Assembly (NCBI GenBank): GCA_020631405.1
Contig: JAHDHH010000010.1
Location: 1-64,000, forward strand
Direction of reading: 5' to 3'
DNA: 64,000 bases
Source: Saprospiraceae bacterium
GTDB lineage: Bacteria; Bacteroidota; Bacteroidia; Chitinophagales; Saprospiraceae
Position numbers and translations under genes: made by a program. The notes beneath the pieces are model-generated. The model did not search any database. It saw only the letters and a program-made list of their open reading frames with translations, and was not told where the DNA came from. The stretch's first letter is position 1, and every line of letters starts with the position of its first letter. Positions 1 to 10,500 of this stretch are shown here, piece after piece.

Positions 1-40
1 ATTTCGGATTGGCTCTGATTTGTTATAGCTATTATTCTGT

Positions 41-2764
41 TTAGAATGAATATTTTAAAGAAGCATTCCAAGTTCTACCAAATCCAAACCAAACGTAATT
101 CAACTTATTAACTCCGTTATAAGTCTCATCTCCAGCTTCTGCCGGAATATTCGTATTTGATTCAGCTATATATTCTGTATCAAGTAAGTTGTTAACATTT
201 ACTCTAAAAGTTAACAATTGGTCATTCTTCATATTATGATTATATGTAAGACCAAAATCCATCAACCCATAAGAAGGCAACTTAACTGCTCCAGCGTTAT
301 TTGGCTCTAAAAACGTATCATCTGTTACCGCGAAATCTGCATACAAGTTGTCGAAATATAAATAGCTAGCATCAACACTTAAGCCATCAATAATTTTATA
401 ATCAGCACCTAGGCTTAAAGTAGTCTGAGCTGCGTCACCAACTTTAACTCCCTCTAGGTAAAGTGTTCCTGTGCCAACACTCTCTTGATTATCATCAAAT
501 ACTTCAGATTCAACATCACCATTATAAGTCCAGTTGCCAAATGAAGCCATAACGTCTAAAGAAAGATCATTTGTAACTTCATAATCTGCCTCAATTTCAA
601 TACCGGAATGAATATTACTTAGATTAGAAAATGTTGCTGTTCCTTCAGCACCACTATCAAAAGTAAAACCTCTTGTTATGAATCTATTACCCCATGATGT
701 CGTATATAGGTTTACATTTACATCTAAAGCACTGCCATCAAAACCATAGCCTAATTCATAAGAAAGTATTTCTTCATTTTCGATATTATCACTAATGTTG
801 TTTGCAAAATTTGGAAATATTGCATCAAAGTTTGGTTGTCTCAAAATGTAACCAGCATTAGCAAAGACATTATGTTGTCCATTAATTGAATAATTTACAC
901 CACCTTTTACAAAACCACCAAGCTGACTATGTGTATCTGACTGTTGCTCATCTCCGGAATATCTGAAGAAATCTTCTCTTTGATAAGATTGATTTGATAC
1001 TCCACCTTGAACTACTGCAGAAAAAGAACTAGTAGCATACTCAGCTAATGCATTTACTCCTAACCAATTAACATTTCCTATATTATAATAATTTAATTTA
1101 TCGTCAAGGTTTATAGATACAAATGGTCTAGCCTCAGCTGAAGTATTTATAATATTTGGACTATTATTACTATCTCCAGTTGCAGCATACCCATCAAGAC
1201 CTAATAAGTCATTTAAAATTCTGTAATGCAAACCACTATATGATCTTCCGTCAAGACCTATTCCTAACTTCAAGTCACCAATCTGATGGTTCAAGTTGAC
1301 AATTCCTCCATACCAGTTGTGAGAATTTATTGATGATCTTCTAATTGCAACATTAGTATTAATTCCATCTACTCCTCCCAAGTCACTATCATTTGCTCCA
1401 ATAATTCCTCCAGCGAAACCAGAAACTCCTCCTGTATAAGGAGTACCTGATTGGTTGTTTGCGATTACCGCATCGAAATCAATTAATCCTTCAGATGTTC
1501 TGTATGGTAAACCATCATCGCTCATAGCAGCAGTAAGATCTTCTCTAAATGGATATATTCCAAAATTTCTACCACGTGGTCCAGTTCCGCCACCTCTACC
1601 CCATGATCCATAAAGCACAGTTGCTAAAGTAGTTTTATCAGATATCTCCCAATCCCAGTTTACTGATGCTAATGGCTTATTGTAAAAGTTTCTTCTAAAT
1701 GTAAACTCTTCTCCATCTCTCATTCCCCAATCACCATTGAATTTTCTGAAGTCATCTCCTCCATAGTTCTCATAATCTCTTATGCTTAACCATAGGTCTC
1801 TTTGATGATGCCATTGCCCTGCACCAAGAAAGCTTGCGTTAATTTTATGACCATTTCCGACATTATATCCGAATGCCGCAAGATAGTTGTAGCCCTCTCC
1901 TTTAGTTCCATCAACATATCCATTTCCCTGCCATCTTCCAATTAAAACACTTGCAGATAGTCCATTTTCCATTTCCCCAGTTCCGTAAGAAAGAGTTGTT
2001 TTGAGATATCCATCATTTCCAACACCAACATTTACGAATCCTCCTTCTTCTCTATCTGTTGATTTAGTTACGATATTCACTGTACCACCAACAGAAGGTA
2101 CTGCAAGTCTTGAAGCACCAATTCCTCTTTGAATTTGAATAACTGACGCAATATCCTGTAATCCAGCCCAATTTGACCAAAATACTCGACCATTTTCCAT
2201 ATCGTTAACAGGCTGTCCATTGATTATATATGAAGTGTTTGTTTGATCAAACCCTCTAACACTAATCCTTCCATCACCATAACCTCCACCTTGTTTAGTA
2301 GTGTAGATAGATGGTGTATTTTTCATAATTTCAGGGAATTCTTGATTACCTAATTTCATCTGTATATCCTTAGCAGATATGTTAGACAATGCAATAGGAG
2401 TTCTTCTGTCAGTTACAATATCCATTGTTCCTGTTACAACTACCTCACCTAATACATTCGCATTTCCTTTCATCATAATAGCACCAAGATCCATCATTTG
2501 ACCATTTGCTGCTACATCATAAGACATATCATTGTATCCTAAGTAAGATACAACAAGCGTCTGACTGCCATCTGGCACATTACCTAACTTAAAACTACCA
2601 TCGTAGTCAGTTATAGTTCCAATAGTTGATCCTTTGACCATAACTGATGCTCCGATTAAAGGTTCATTACTTTTAGAGTCCATTATCTTTCCAGATATCG
2701 TGGACTGCGCCATCATCATTCCGCATGTGAATACGAAAGCTAATAACATGGTTAGTTTTTTCAT
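41..2764 (-). CDS. TonB-dependent outer-membrane receptor with N-terminal carboxypeptidase-regulatory-like domain (ligand unknown)
   Basis: Outer-membrane, TonB-energised uptake channel of about 907 residues. It begins with a signal peptide (MKKLTMLLAF..., ending near MMMAQ), followed by a carboxypeptidase-regulatory-like beta-sandwich (about residues 22-105), a plug domain opening with GEVVVTGT and containing SVRGFDQT and GGTVNIVTK, and a long beta-barrel ending in the aromatic residue of SLKYSF. I chose the ATG at 2764 because it starts exactly at a signal peptide; a further 17 upstream codons are open but have no signal-like character. No SusD partner lies next to it, so it is not a standard Sus pair, and the ligand (siderophore, peptide, cobalamin or glycan) cannot be read from sequence. 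A TAnnTTTG box and an operator-like palindrome lie upstream. The receptor family is certain, the substrate unknown. Confidence 0.92.
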   Translation of the reverse strand: MKKLTMLLAFVFTCGMMMAQSTISGKIMDSKSNEPLIGASVMVKGSTIGTITDYDGSFKLGNVPDGSQTLVVSYLGYNDMSYDVAANGQMMDLGAIMMKGNANVLGEVVVTGTMDIVTDRRTPIALSNISAKDIQMKLGNQEFPEIMKNTPSIYTTKQGGGYGDGRISVRGFDQTNTSYIINGQPVNDMENGRVFWSNWAGLQDIASVIQIQRGIGASRLAVPSVGGTVNIVTKSTDREEGGFVNVGVGNDGYLKTTLSYGTGEMENGLSASVLIGRWQGNGYVDGTKGEGYNYLAAFGYNVGNGHKINASFLGAGQWHHQRDLWLSIRDYENYGGDDFRKFNGDWGMRDGEEFTFRRNFYNKPLASVNWDWEISDKTTLATVLYGSWGRGGGTGPRGRNFGIYPFREDLTAAMSDDGLPYRTSEGLIDFDAVIANNQSGTPYTGGVSGFAGGIIGANDSDLGGVDGINTNVAIRRSSINSHNWYGGIVNLNHQIGDLKLGIGLDGRSYSGLHYRILNDLLGLDGYAATGDSNNSPNIINTSAEARPFVSINLDDKLNYYNIGNVNWLGVNALAEYATSSFSAVVQGGVSNQSYQREDFFRYSGDEQQSDTHSQLGGFVKGGVNYSINGQHNVFANAGYILRQPNFDAIFPNFANNISDNIENEEILSYELGYGFDGSALDVNVNLYTTSWGNRFITRGFTFDSGAEGTATFSNLSNIHSGIEIEADYEVTNDLSLDVMASFGNWTYNGDVESEVFDDNQESVGTGTLYLEGVKVGDAAQTTLSLGADYKIIDGLSVDASYLYFDNLYADFAVTDDTFLEPNNAGAVKLPSYGLMDFGLTYNHNMKNDQLLTFRVNVNNLLDTEYIAESNTNIPAEAGDETYNGVNKLNYVWFGFGRTWNASLKYSF

Positions 2765-2790
2765 TTTAGAAAGTTTAATTATCAATAACA

Positions 2791-2798
2791 CAAATTTA
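2791..2798 (-). promoter_or_regulatory. Candidate Bacteroidota -7 promoter box for the TonB receptor
   Basis: Read on the minus strand this is TAAATTTG, an exact match to the Bacteroidota -7 consensus TAnnTTTG, 27 bases upstream of the chosen start codon. A convincing -33 TTTG at the usual spacing is not evident. An exact box of this kind arises by chance about once per 2 kb per strand in DNA this AT-rich, so position is the main support. Confidence 0.45.
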
Positions 2799-2830
2799 CA
2801 TATTGAATTTTTCAAAATATAACTTACATG

Positions 2831-2845
2831 TTAACATATTGTTAA
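2831..2845. promoter_or_regulatory. Operator-like palindrome TTAAC-N5-GTTAA upstream of the TonB receptor
   Basis: The bases read TTAAC, five spacer bases (atatt), then GTTAA, a perfect 5+5 inverted repeat. It overlaps a 10-bp palindrome ATGTTAACAT (2828-2837), and a second copy of that 10-mer occurs at 3210-3219. The same TTAAC-N5-GTTAA arrangement occurs twice upstream of the susC-like gene near 33.1 kb. The site lies 33 bases upstream of the candidate -7 box, where an activator might bind. Function is inferred from symmetry and recurrence only. Confidence 0.4.
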
Positions 2846-3307
2846 AAACTTTATCTATTGGTTTCATCTCCCGTACAGATGACCTTCATTTTGACTGAAC
2901 AGTTTAATATTTATAGTGCTGACCAGGTAAAACAATGTCAATGTAACGTGCTATATATCAACACATTATTAAAGTAGTATTAATGCCTAAATATAAATAT
3001 CACAGCTATTTATCAATTATTAACCGATGAAGTTTTCGAGATCAATTACGTGAATAAAATATTAAAACTTAAACAATTGGTTAGAAGGTTGAAATAAGCT
3101 AAACAGGGAAGATGATTGACGTAGTTCCTGTTATCGTACGTAGATAATATTACTTCGTAAATAGAGATTAGTGTGCTAAAGGGCTATTTACTGCAACATT
3201 CTCAACACAATGTTAACATGAAAGTAAACCTATGACTCCAAAGCGAAGACTTAGACAGCTGACTATTCACTAATAATTATTCTTGGTAAATTCAAGGCAA
3301 GTATATC
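2846..3307. other. Non-coding, AT-rich gap between the CtlX-type gene and the TonB receptor
   Basis: About 460 bases without a plausible coding frame on either strand. Apart from the second ATGTTAACAT palindrome at 3210-3219 I see no tRNA, no conserved RNA fold that I recognise and no strong terminator after the CtlX-type gene. It could hold the long leader or regulatory region of the receptor. Confidence 0.6.
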
Positions 3308-4222
3308 CTATGCAAAAATCTCTGCCATCATACACCTTACACTGCCCCCACCAATGGTTTCTATTAGAGTAATATCAGGTGAAAGTATTTCGGCATATTG
3401 CTCAATTTGGGTTATTTGAGACTGATCTAGTGTCTCGTAGGCAGTCTTTGACATCACTAAATATGGCTTGCCATCGGGGTCTTCGACTTGCAACATATTC
3501 CCTGCGAATTGTTCCATCTGCTCAAAGCTGATAGTAATGACTTCTTTACCTGTAGCACTAAAACTATCTAAAAGCTTTTGCCTATCTGTGAGGTCCTTAA
3601 TAGAGTCCATACAGATAACTACGTACTCTGAGCCAAGGGCCATCATGACATTGGTATGATAGATGGCTTGGTCATGACGATCTGTTGCAAGAAAACTCAT
3701 CGGTTCATACCTGTAGTCTTGACACCACTGTAGAAAGAGTTGTTCATGAGTCCTCACACTAGTACAGGCATAGGCTATCATATTATCTCTATCCAAGATG
3801 AGAGAGCCTGTTCCTTCGAGGATAATATCTAATTGCTCGTTGTGGGTATAGTCTCTGATTGAAGCATAGTGGTTTGCTGACATGAGGTTATCAATGATAT
3901 CACCACGTCGTTCTACCCTTCTAGACATTGCATGCATTGGATAGATAGCTATAGAACCTTGGTGTGTCGAAAACCAATTGTTTGGAAAGATAGCATCTGG
4001 TTTAATAGGGACTTCCGTGTCCTCTATGACTATAACTTCCACTTCCTTTGACCTAAGCAGACTGACCATTTCGTCAAATTCTTCTCTAGCTTTGAGCCTC
4101 ACTTCATCCGTGGACATATCTAGTTTAGTTTGAAAGGCATTGTTCTCAGCTGTTTCGGCATTGTATCCAAAATTGGCTGGTCTAACCATCAATACTGTAT
4201 TCGTAAAACTCTTCATAGTCAT
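3308..4222 (-). CDS. ctlX: Citrulline utilization hydrolase CtlX-type (arginine deiminase / amidinotransferase superfamily)
   Basis: Cytosolic enzyme of the guanidino-group-modifying superfamily, 304 residues (302 if the second Met is used). The N-terminal VLMVRPANFGYN, the central DAIFPNNWFSTH and EGTGSLILDR segments, the YHTNVMMALG histidine motif and the C-terminal GGGSVRC with the catalytic Cys near residue 297 match the CtlX branch, which lacks the long insert of classical ArcA. Members are thought to hydrolyse citrulline or a related ureido/guanidino compound; the exact substrate here is inferred. It begins 2 bases after the stop of the upstream queuosine-precursor transporter gene, so the two are probably co-transcribed, with no obvious metabolic link. 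A general arginine-deiminase-related hydrolase is the alternative. Confidence 0.8.
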   Translation of the reverse strand: MTMKSFTNTVLMVRPANFGYNAETAENNAFQTKLDMSTDEVRLKAREEFDEMVSLLRSKEVEVIVIEDTEVPIKPDAIFPNNWFSTHQGSIAIYPMHAMSRRVERRGDIIDNLMSANHYASIRDYTHNEQLDIILEGTGSLILDRDNMIAYACTSVRTHEQLFLQWCQDYRYEPMSFLATDRHDQAIYHTNVMMALGSEYVVICMDSIKDLTDRQKLLDSFSATGKEVITISFEQMEQFAGNMLQVEDPDGKPYLVMSKTAYETLDQSQITQIEQYAEILSPDITLIETIGGGSVRCMMAEIFA

Positions 4223-4224
4223 AG

Positions 4225-4992
4225 TTAATTCAATGTAGTCATAGAGGCATTTGCCTTCATCTCATCAGCTAAGTCATCTCCTAAGTACTCATCAATGAAA
4301 TGATGTGCAAGATAAATAACTGGCGTCAATATTACAGCTACAACAAACTTGTAGATATAATTCATACTACCTATTGCCAATACCCTTACTAACTCCCAGT
4401 CTGAACCAATGTAAAATGCAATAAGTAATACAAGGTAACTATCGACTAACTGAGAGACTAGTGTCGACCCCGTAGCTCTAAGCCATACCTTAGACTCTCC
4501 TGTCTTAGCTTTGATAGACTGGAATACTACTACATCTAAAACTTGGCCTACCAAGAAGGCTACCATACTACCAATAATGATCCATAGTCCTTGACCAAAT
4601 ACAGCATTGTAAGACAACGACATATCTTTAATACCAGACGACTGACCACTTAAATTTTGCCACCAATCATTAGGTGAGAGGTGTATAGCGCCATAAATCA
4701 TTACAAAACTGTAACAAACTAGGCCAATAGCTAGGTAGCTGAGCAGACGAACTCCTCTTCCTCCATAGTACTCGTTAATAATGTCCGTCATGACAAAGAC
4801 TACTGGCCAAATCAGTACACCTGCAGTCAGGTTGAATCCTAATCCTGAAACTCCAAGAATAGTCCAATCAAAGGGATCAAAACCAAGAGTTGCCTCCAAA
4901 GAAAATATTTTAACCCCGATAAATTCAGCTAATAGTGTATTTGCAATGAAGAAACCTCCAAGGATAATAAACAATCGTGTAGCTTTGCTCAT
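4225..4992 (-). CDS. yhhQ: Queuosine precursor transporter (YhhQ/VUT family)
   Basis: Integral inner-membrane protein of about 255 residues with six or so hydrophobic segments. Segments typical of the family are the N-terminal hydrophobic stretch with ANTLLAEFIGVKIF, the WPVVFVMTDIINEYYG signature, and the later DVVVFQSIKA and STLVSQLVDSYLVLLIAF segments. The family imports preQ0 or preQ1 for queuosine tRNA modification. I start it at the ATG at 4992 (MSKATRLF); an ATG at 5001 is equally possible, while the open frame up to 5058 would overlap the divergent hscA gene and adds no family-like sequence. The CtlX-type gene follows after 2 bases. Function rests on family similarity; the family assignment is strong. 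Confidence 0.85.
   Translation of the reverse strand: MSKATRLFIILGGFFIANTLLAEFIGVKIFSLEATLGFDPFDWTILGVSGLGFNLTAGVLIWPVVFVMTDIINEYYGGRGVRLLSYLAIGLVCYSFVMIYGAIHLSPNDWWQNLSGQSSGIKDMSLSYNAVFGQGLWIIIGSMVAFLVGQVLDVVVFQSIKAKTGESKVWLRATGSTLVSQLVDSYLVLLIAFYIGSDWELVRVLAIGSMNYIYKFVVAVILTPVIYLAHHFIDEYLGDDLADEMKANASMTTLN
4980..4987 (+). promoter_or_regulatory. Candidate -7 box for hscA
   Basis: TAGCTTTG matches TAnnTTTG exactly and ends 35 bases before the hscA start codon. It lies inside the 5' end of the divergent transporter gene, which is expected because only about 30 bases separate the two starts. No clear -33 element was seen. Confidence 0.4.
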
Positions 4993-5022
4993 TGACTTCA
5001 TTAGTGCTAAGATAAATGTGAT

Positions 5023-6882
5023 ATGCCAAGAATTCCAATAAATATTAAAGAAGGTCAAATAGAAGATGCAAGTCCTAAGTCTTCACCAGTAATCATAGGT
5101 ATAGACTTAGGTACCACCAATAGCCTAGTAGCCTATGTCAAAGATGGAAAGGCTAGTATTTTGACCGAAGATAATAAATCTGGATTAGTCCCGTCAGTCA
5201 TTCACTTTGATGACAATGGAGAAATAGTAATTGGAAGTAGTGCCCAAACTAAGCTCATCTCTCAACCCGAAAGAACAATATACTCTGCAAAACGACTCAT
5301 GGGTAAGTCTCTTGACGACCTCAAAGGTTATCTTGATTCTGTAGGTTACAAGATTGTAGGGAATGCAGCAGACGAACAGAAATTGCTACAGGTGAGAATC
5401 GATGATCGCTTCTACAATCCCATACAACTCTCTGCAGAGATATTGAAGTCTCTCAAGGCTAAGGCAGAAGCCATCCTCGATACTGATATCCAACAAGCTG
5501 TAATCACAGTCCCAGCCTACTTTAATGATACCCAGCGTCAAGCAACAAGGCAGGCAGGAAAACTAGCTGGGCTCGATGTACTAAGAATCATCAATGAGCC
5601 CACTGCAGCAAGTTTAGCTTATGGGAATGGCATTGACTTAGATACTATTGAAAATATCGTAGTCTATGACTTAGGTGGCGGTACATTCGATGTCTCTGTT
5701 CTGCATATTGAAAAAGGCATTTTCGAAGTACTCTCTACACATGGAGATACCTTTTTGGGTGGTGATGATATAGATCATGCCATTATTAAGTATTGGATGG
5801 CAAATCATGAAGCAATTAGCATTGAAGATAAGTCAGTCTTAAAAACCACTGCAGAGGAAGCTAAAAAGTGGTTGACTACTCACAAAAGATTTTCTACTGA
5901 ATTCAAAGGCAGCACATTGAACCTAGACATTGAGGAGTTTAATACGTTGTTGCAACCCATCATTACTCAAACATTAACATCTTGTCAAAAAGCAATAACA
6001 GATTCTAAACTTAAGCTCGATGAAATTGACAAGGTAATTATGGTGGGAGGATCAACGCGAACTCTGCAAATCAAGCAAGCAGTTTCTGACTTCTTCAAAC
6101 AACCTATCTATGATGGGATCAACCCTGATGAGGTAGTTGCCCTTGGTGCTGCAATTCAGGGAGACATATTAGCAGGGAATAGACGTGATATTTTACTTTT
6201 AGATGTGACGCCTCTATCGTTGGGCATTGAGACTGTGGGTGGCCTAATGGATTCTATCATTAGTAGAAATTCTAAGGTGCCACAGGGAGCTGGCAGGAAC
6301 TATACCACATCAGTGGACGGTCAGACCAAGCTGAGAGTGACAGTCTACCAAGGAGAGAGAGACATGGTAGAGGATAATCGAAAACTTGGCGAACTCATCC
6401 TTTCTGGAATACCACCAATGCCTGCAGGTATTCCCAAAATAGAAATCAAATTCTTGCTTGACCCTGATGGCATCTTGACAGTATCGGCAGAAGAACTCAG
6501 ATCAAACACCAAAGCTAGCATTCAAATCCAATCACAGTACGGCATAAGTGAGGAGGAAATGGGCATGATGTTGATAGAGTCAATACAGAATGCAGAAGCA
6601 GACATGAAGTTAAGAAGTCTTCAAGAAGCTAAGACTGAAGCTGCTACAATTATACTTTCGACTGACAAGTTCATTGCACAGAATGAGAATTGGCTCAGTG
6701 AGGAAGAAGTCAAGGAGATCAAGAGATTGAAAGACGAGCTAGCAAGTACTCTTAATGGGACTGACAAAGACGTGATTCACAAAGCAATGGATACTATGAA
6801 TGCTTACTCTAGACCCCTGGCTGAGAAAGCACTTGACAAGGCAGTAGAAAGCAATCTAGCTGGAAAGTCTATCATTGAGTAA
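5023..6882 (+). CDS. hscA: Fe-S cluster assembly Hsp70 chaperone HscA
   Basis: Cytosolic Hsp70-class chaperone specialised for iron-sulfur cluster transfer from IscU, 619 residues, close to the 616 of E. coli HscA. The nucleotide-binding domain has GIDLGTTNS (26-34), the [34 protein letters not shown] and MVGGSTR motifs. The short pre-ATPase extension, the SAKRLMGKS segment, the substrate-binding region with [12 protein letters not shown] and the C-terminal lid with [13 protein letters not shown] point to HscA rather than DnaK. The start at 5023 gives the Bacteroidota-type N-terminus (IPINIKEG). No hscB, iscU or fdx gene is adjacent, so it lies apart from any isc operon. Its last 27 bases overlap the end of convergent pnuC. 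Confidence 0.87.
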   Translation: MPRIPINIKEGQIEDASPKSSPVIIGIDLGTTNSLVAYVKDGKASILTEDNKSGLVPSVIHFDDNGEIVIGSSAQTKLISQPERTIYSAKRLMGKSLDDLKGYLDSVGYKIVGNAADEQKLLQVRIDDRFYNPIQLSAEILKSLKAKAEAILDTDIQQAVITVPAYFNDTQRQATRQAGKLAGLDVLRIINEPTAASLAYGNGIDLDTIENIVVYDLGGGTFDVSVLHIEKGIFEVLSTHGDTFLGGDDIDHAIIKYWMANHEAISIEDKSVLKTTAEEAKKWLTTHKRFSTEFKGSTLNLDIEEFNTLLQPIITQTLTSCQKAITDSKLKLDEIDKVIMVGGSTRTLQIKQAVSDFFKQPIYDGINPDEVVALGAAIQGDILAGNRRDILLLDVTPLSLGIETVGGLMDSIISRNSKVPQGAGRNYTTSVDGQTKLRVTVYQGERDMVEDNRKLGELILSGIPPMPAGIPKIEIKFLLDPDGILTVSAEELRSNTKASIQIQSQYGISEEEMGMMLIESIQNAEADMKLRSLQEAKTEAATIILSTDKFIAQNENWLSEEEVKEIKRLKDELASTLNGTDKDVIHKAMDTMNAYSRPLAEKALDKAVESNLAGKSIIE

Positions 6883-7419
6883 TCTCCGCCACGATACGTA
6901 GCCATAAATAGAGACAACAAAGTACACTAACATGAGCCCCGCATATAGAGGGAGGCCTCTTGAGTAGTACACAACTGTGGTCACGAGGTTAAGAACTATC
7001 CAAAAGTACCAAGTCGCAATATATCTATGCGCCTCCAGATAGGTAGCTATCAGTCCGAAAACTGAAGTACAGGCGTCTACATAAGGGATAGCTGCATCTG
7101 TAAACCGTTTCGCTAAGTAACCTACTAAAATGGTCAAAGGTACTCCCACTAGAAAGCCAAATAAGAGATGGGTAATACTAAAGCCTGTCACCTTGACTTC
7201 GTCTTGTTTATCTTGCTGCCATACTAGCCAGCCATAGACTCCAAACACCACATAACAAGCATACAATACCGCTTCTGAATACAACTTATATTCTATAAAT
7301 AAGTAGACACTCAACACTGATGAAAATATACCAAAAGGCCAGCACCAGATATTCTGTTTGATCAGTAAATAGAGAAAGATCAAGGAGCTGACAACAGAGA
7401 CTATTTCAACTGGGTTCAT
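6856..7419 (-). CDS. pnuC: Nicotinamide riboside transporter PnuC
   Basis: Inner-membrane carrier of 187 residues with about seven hydrophobic helices. The segment [20 protein letters not shown] near residue 22, the central [10 protein letters not shown], and the C-terminal half with [20 protein letters not shown] are characteristic of PnuC, which takes up nicotinamide riboside for NAD salvage. No nadR-like or riboswitch-like sequence lies next to it. The gene starts 34 bases beyond the intrinsic terminator of rpoC on the same strand, so it depends on its own promoter or on read-through. It overlaps the 3' end of convergent hscA by 27 bases. Thiamine-transporting PnuT relatives are the main alternative. 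Confidence 0.85.
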   Translation of the reverse strand: MNPVEIVSVVSSLIFLYLLIKQNIWCWPFGIFSSVLSVYLFIEYKLYSEAVLYACYVVFGVYGWLVWQQDKQDEVKVTGFSITHLLFGFLVGVPLTILVGYLAKRFTDAAIPYVDACTSVFGLIATYLEAHRYIATWYFWIVLNLVTTVVYYSRGLPLYAGLMLVYFVVSIYGYVSWRRLLNDRLSS

Positions 7420-7452
7420 CTTGTGAAGATCGATATTTTGATAATTAACAAT

Positions 7453-7487
7453 GAAAAAGGGCCTACCAATTTGTAATGGTAAGCCCT
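7453..7487 (-). terminator. Rho-independent terminator after rpoC
   Basis: On the minus strand an 11-bp stem (arms at 7477-7487 and 7458-7468, one mismatch, 8-base loop) is followed directly by a run of five T. The stem is GC-rich at its base (AGGGC/GCCCT). The T run is present only on the minus strand, so it ends the rpoC transcript, 31 bases after the rpoC stop codon. Confidence 0.85.
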
Positions 7488-7517
7488 AGTATTCTTCATA
7501 TACGTATTTGTTATTGC

Positions 7518-10500
7518 TTATTCACCAACTTCTTCTTCTACGTATTCTTTCTCGTTACGTGTTACGAATACATCTCTGTACTCTCTAAGTCCTGTACCTG
7601 CTGGGATATTCTTACCAGAGATTACATTCTCTTTCAATCCTAACAAGATATCTTGCTTAGCTCCAATTGCAGCCGTACTCAACACCTTAGTTGTTTCCTG
7701 GAATGATGCAGCTGAAATCCAACTGAATACACCAAGTGATGATCTCGTGATACCTTGTAGCATTGGCTTAGATGTAGCTGGTACTGCATCCCTAGCTTCT
7801 ACTACCTTCATATCATTTCTCTTCAAGAATGAATTCTCTTCTCTAAGTTGTCTTAAGGTCACTAATTGTCCCATTTTCAACTTAGTACTTTCTCCAGCTT
7901 CAATAACTATCTTCTTATCGTAGATGAAGTCATTTTGCTCTAAGAAATCCAGTTTTTCGACAGCTTCTCCTTCTAAGAATGTAGTATCCCCAGCATCTTC
8001 AATTTCAACTCTTCTCATCATCTGTCTGACGATTACTTCGATATGCTTATCATTGATACCAATACCTTGCGATCTATAGACTTCTTGTACACCATTAACT
8101 AAGTACTGTTGTACAGCAAACGGTCCAGAAATATTTAAGATATCAAATGGTGAAGTAGCTCCATCACTTAATTTAGTTCCAGATCTTACAAAGTCACCAT
8201 CTTGGACAAGCATCAAGAGACCCTTACCAATCATATACTTACGCTTCTGATTAGTTTTTTCGTCTTCTACGAATACCTCTCTGTTACCTCTCTTCAATTT
8301 ACCAAAAGTCACAATACCATCAATCTCTGCAACTACGGCAGGATTAGAAGGATTTCTCGCTTCAAACAGCTCAGTAACTCTCGGCAGACCACCGGTAATA
8401 TCCTGAATCTTACCCAGTTTTCTAGGAATCTTCGCTATTCTCATACCTGGAGTTACCTCGTCGCCATTACTTACGGCTAGGTATGCACCCACTGGCATTG
8501 AATAACTCTTCAATAATTCACCTGATGGAGAAAGCACGTTAATCTGAGGAAGTAACTTCTTATTTCTAGATTCGATTATGATCTTTTCAGTAAACCCTGT
8601 TTGATCATCTCTCTCTGTTCTAAATGTTACTCCTTCTTCTACACCGTCAAATTCTAAAATACCACCAAACTCAGAGATAATCGCTGAGTTAAAAGCATCC
8701 CACTGACAGATAGCGTCTCCCTTCTTAATTTTTTGACCTTCTTTTACTTTCAATATACTACCGTATGGTATAAATGAAGTAGTTAAGATCTTATTAGTAC
8801 CATCTTCTAATGTTCTAATTTCTCCTGATCTTGATAGTACAATGATTTCTTTCACACCATTGTTATCAGATTCTATCGTCTTGATATTATCAAAGTCTAA
8901 TGTACCATCATACTTTGAGATAATCTCAGACTCAGTCTTAGATACTGATGCGATACCACCGACGTGGAATGTTCTCAATGTCAACTGTGTTCCTGGCTCA
9001 CCAATACTTTGTGCAGCGATAATACCAACTGCATCACCCTTTTCAGAGATTCTGTTAGTTGCTAAGTTCTTACCATAACACTTAGTACAAACACCACTCT
9101 TAGCATCACAAGTCAATACTGATCTAATCACTACTGATTCGATACCAATTTCATCCACTTGCTTAGCAATCTTAGTTGTAATGTATTCTCCATTACCGAC
9201 GATTACCTCATCTGTTTCTGGATGTAAGACATCATGCAATGAGTATCTTCCTGCAATTCTATCACCTAGTGCTTCGATAATCTTATCGTTTTCAACTAAG
9301 GCCTTAGTCTCGATTCCTCTCAATGTATCACAGTCATTCTCTCTAATTACTACATCTTGAGAAACATCAACAAGTCTCCTAGTAAGGTAACCTGCATCGG
9401 CAGTCTTTAAGGCTGTATCGGCAAGACCCTTTCTAGCACCGTGAGTCGAGATAAAGTAATCTTGAATTGATAATCCTTCTAAGAAGTTAGAAAGAATCGG
9501 GTTTTCAATTACTGCACCTCCTGTATCACCTGACTTTCTTGGTTTAGCCATCAGTCCCCTCAATCCACATAACTGCTTAATCTGTTGCTTAGAACCCCTC
9601 GCTCCAGAATCAAGCATCATATATACTGAGTTGAAACCATCTTTGTGAGCAGCAAGCTCAGTCATGAGATTTTCTGTAATCTTATTATCGGCATAAGTCC
9701 ACTTATCAATAACCTGGTTGTATCTCTCATTATTCGTAATAAGACCCATGTTATAGTTTTCCCATACCTCGTCTACTTCTTCTTGTGCAGTGAGCAGTGT
9801 ACTCTCTTTTACTGAAGGATTGATGAGGTCTCCAAGGTTAAACGATAGTCCGCCTTTGAATGACCAATAGAATCCCATTTCCTTAATCTTGTCAAGGAAT
9901 TCAGCCGCTTGGGTAAAGTTGGTTCTCTGAATTAAATCATTGATTACTTTTTTAAGATTTCTCTTAGTAAGTACTGAATTAATGAATGGAACACCTTCTG
10001 GCTTGGCACTATTGAATAAGATTCTACCTACAGTAGTATCTGTAAGTACAAATTCCAATTCTCCTTCTTCATTCTCAACCTCAACCTTAGCCTTTACGGG
10101 AGAGTGAAGGTCTACTTTACCTTCGTTATAAGCAATTTCTGCTTCCTCTGCTGAGTAGAATATTCTACCTCTCTTAGTCTGCTTACTTGTTGATCTCTCT
10201 TTTGTTAGATAGTAGAGACCAAGTACCATATCCTGTGAAGGTAGTGTAATCGGTGTACCATTCTGAGGGTTCAACATGTTGTGAGATGCAAGCATCAATA
10301 CCTGAGCTTCAAGTATTGCTGCGTGACTCAATGGCACGTGAACAGCCATCTGATCACCATCAAAATCGGCGTTGAATGCACCACAAACTAGTGGGTGAAG
10401 CTGTATCGCTTTTCCTTCAACCAATTTTGGTTGGAATGACTGTATTGATAATCTGTGTAGAGTTGGCGCTCTATTCAGCATGATAGGATGGCCCTTCAAT

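Noticed and set aside
7420-7517. NAD-related riboswitch upstream of pnuC
   Set aside because: The gap is mostly the rpoC terminator plus about 34 AT-rich bases, too short for any known NAD-responsive fold.
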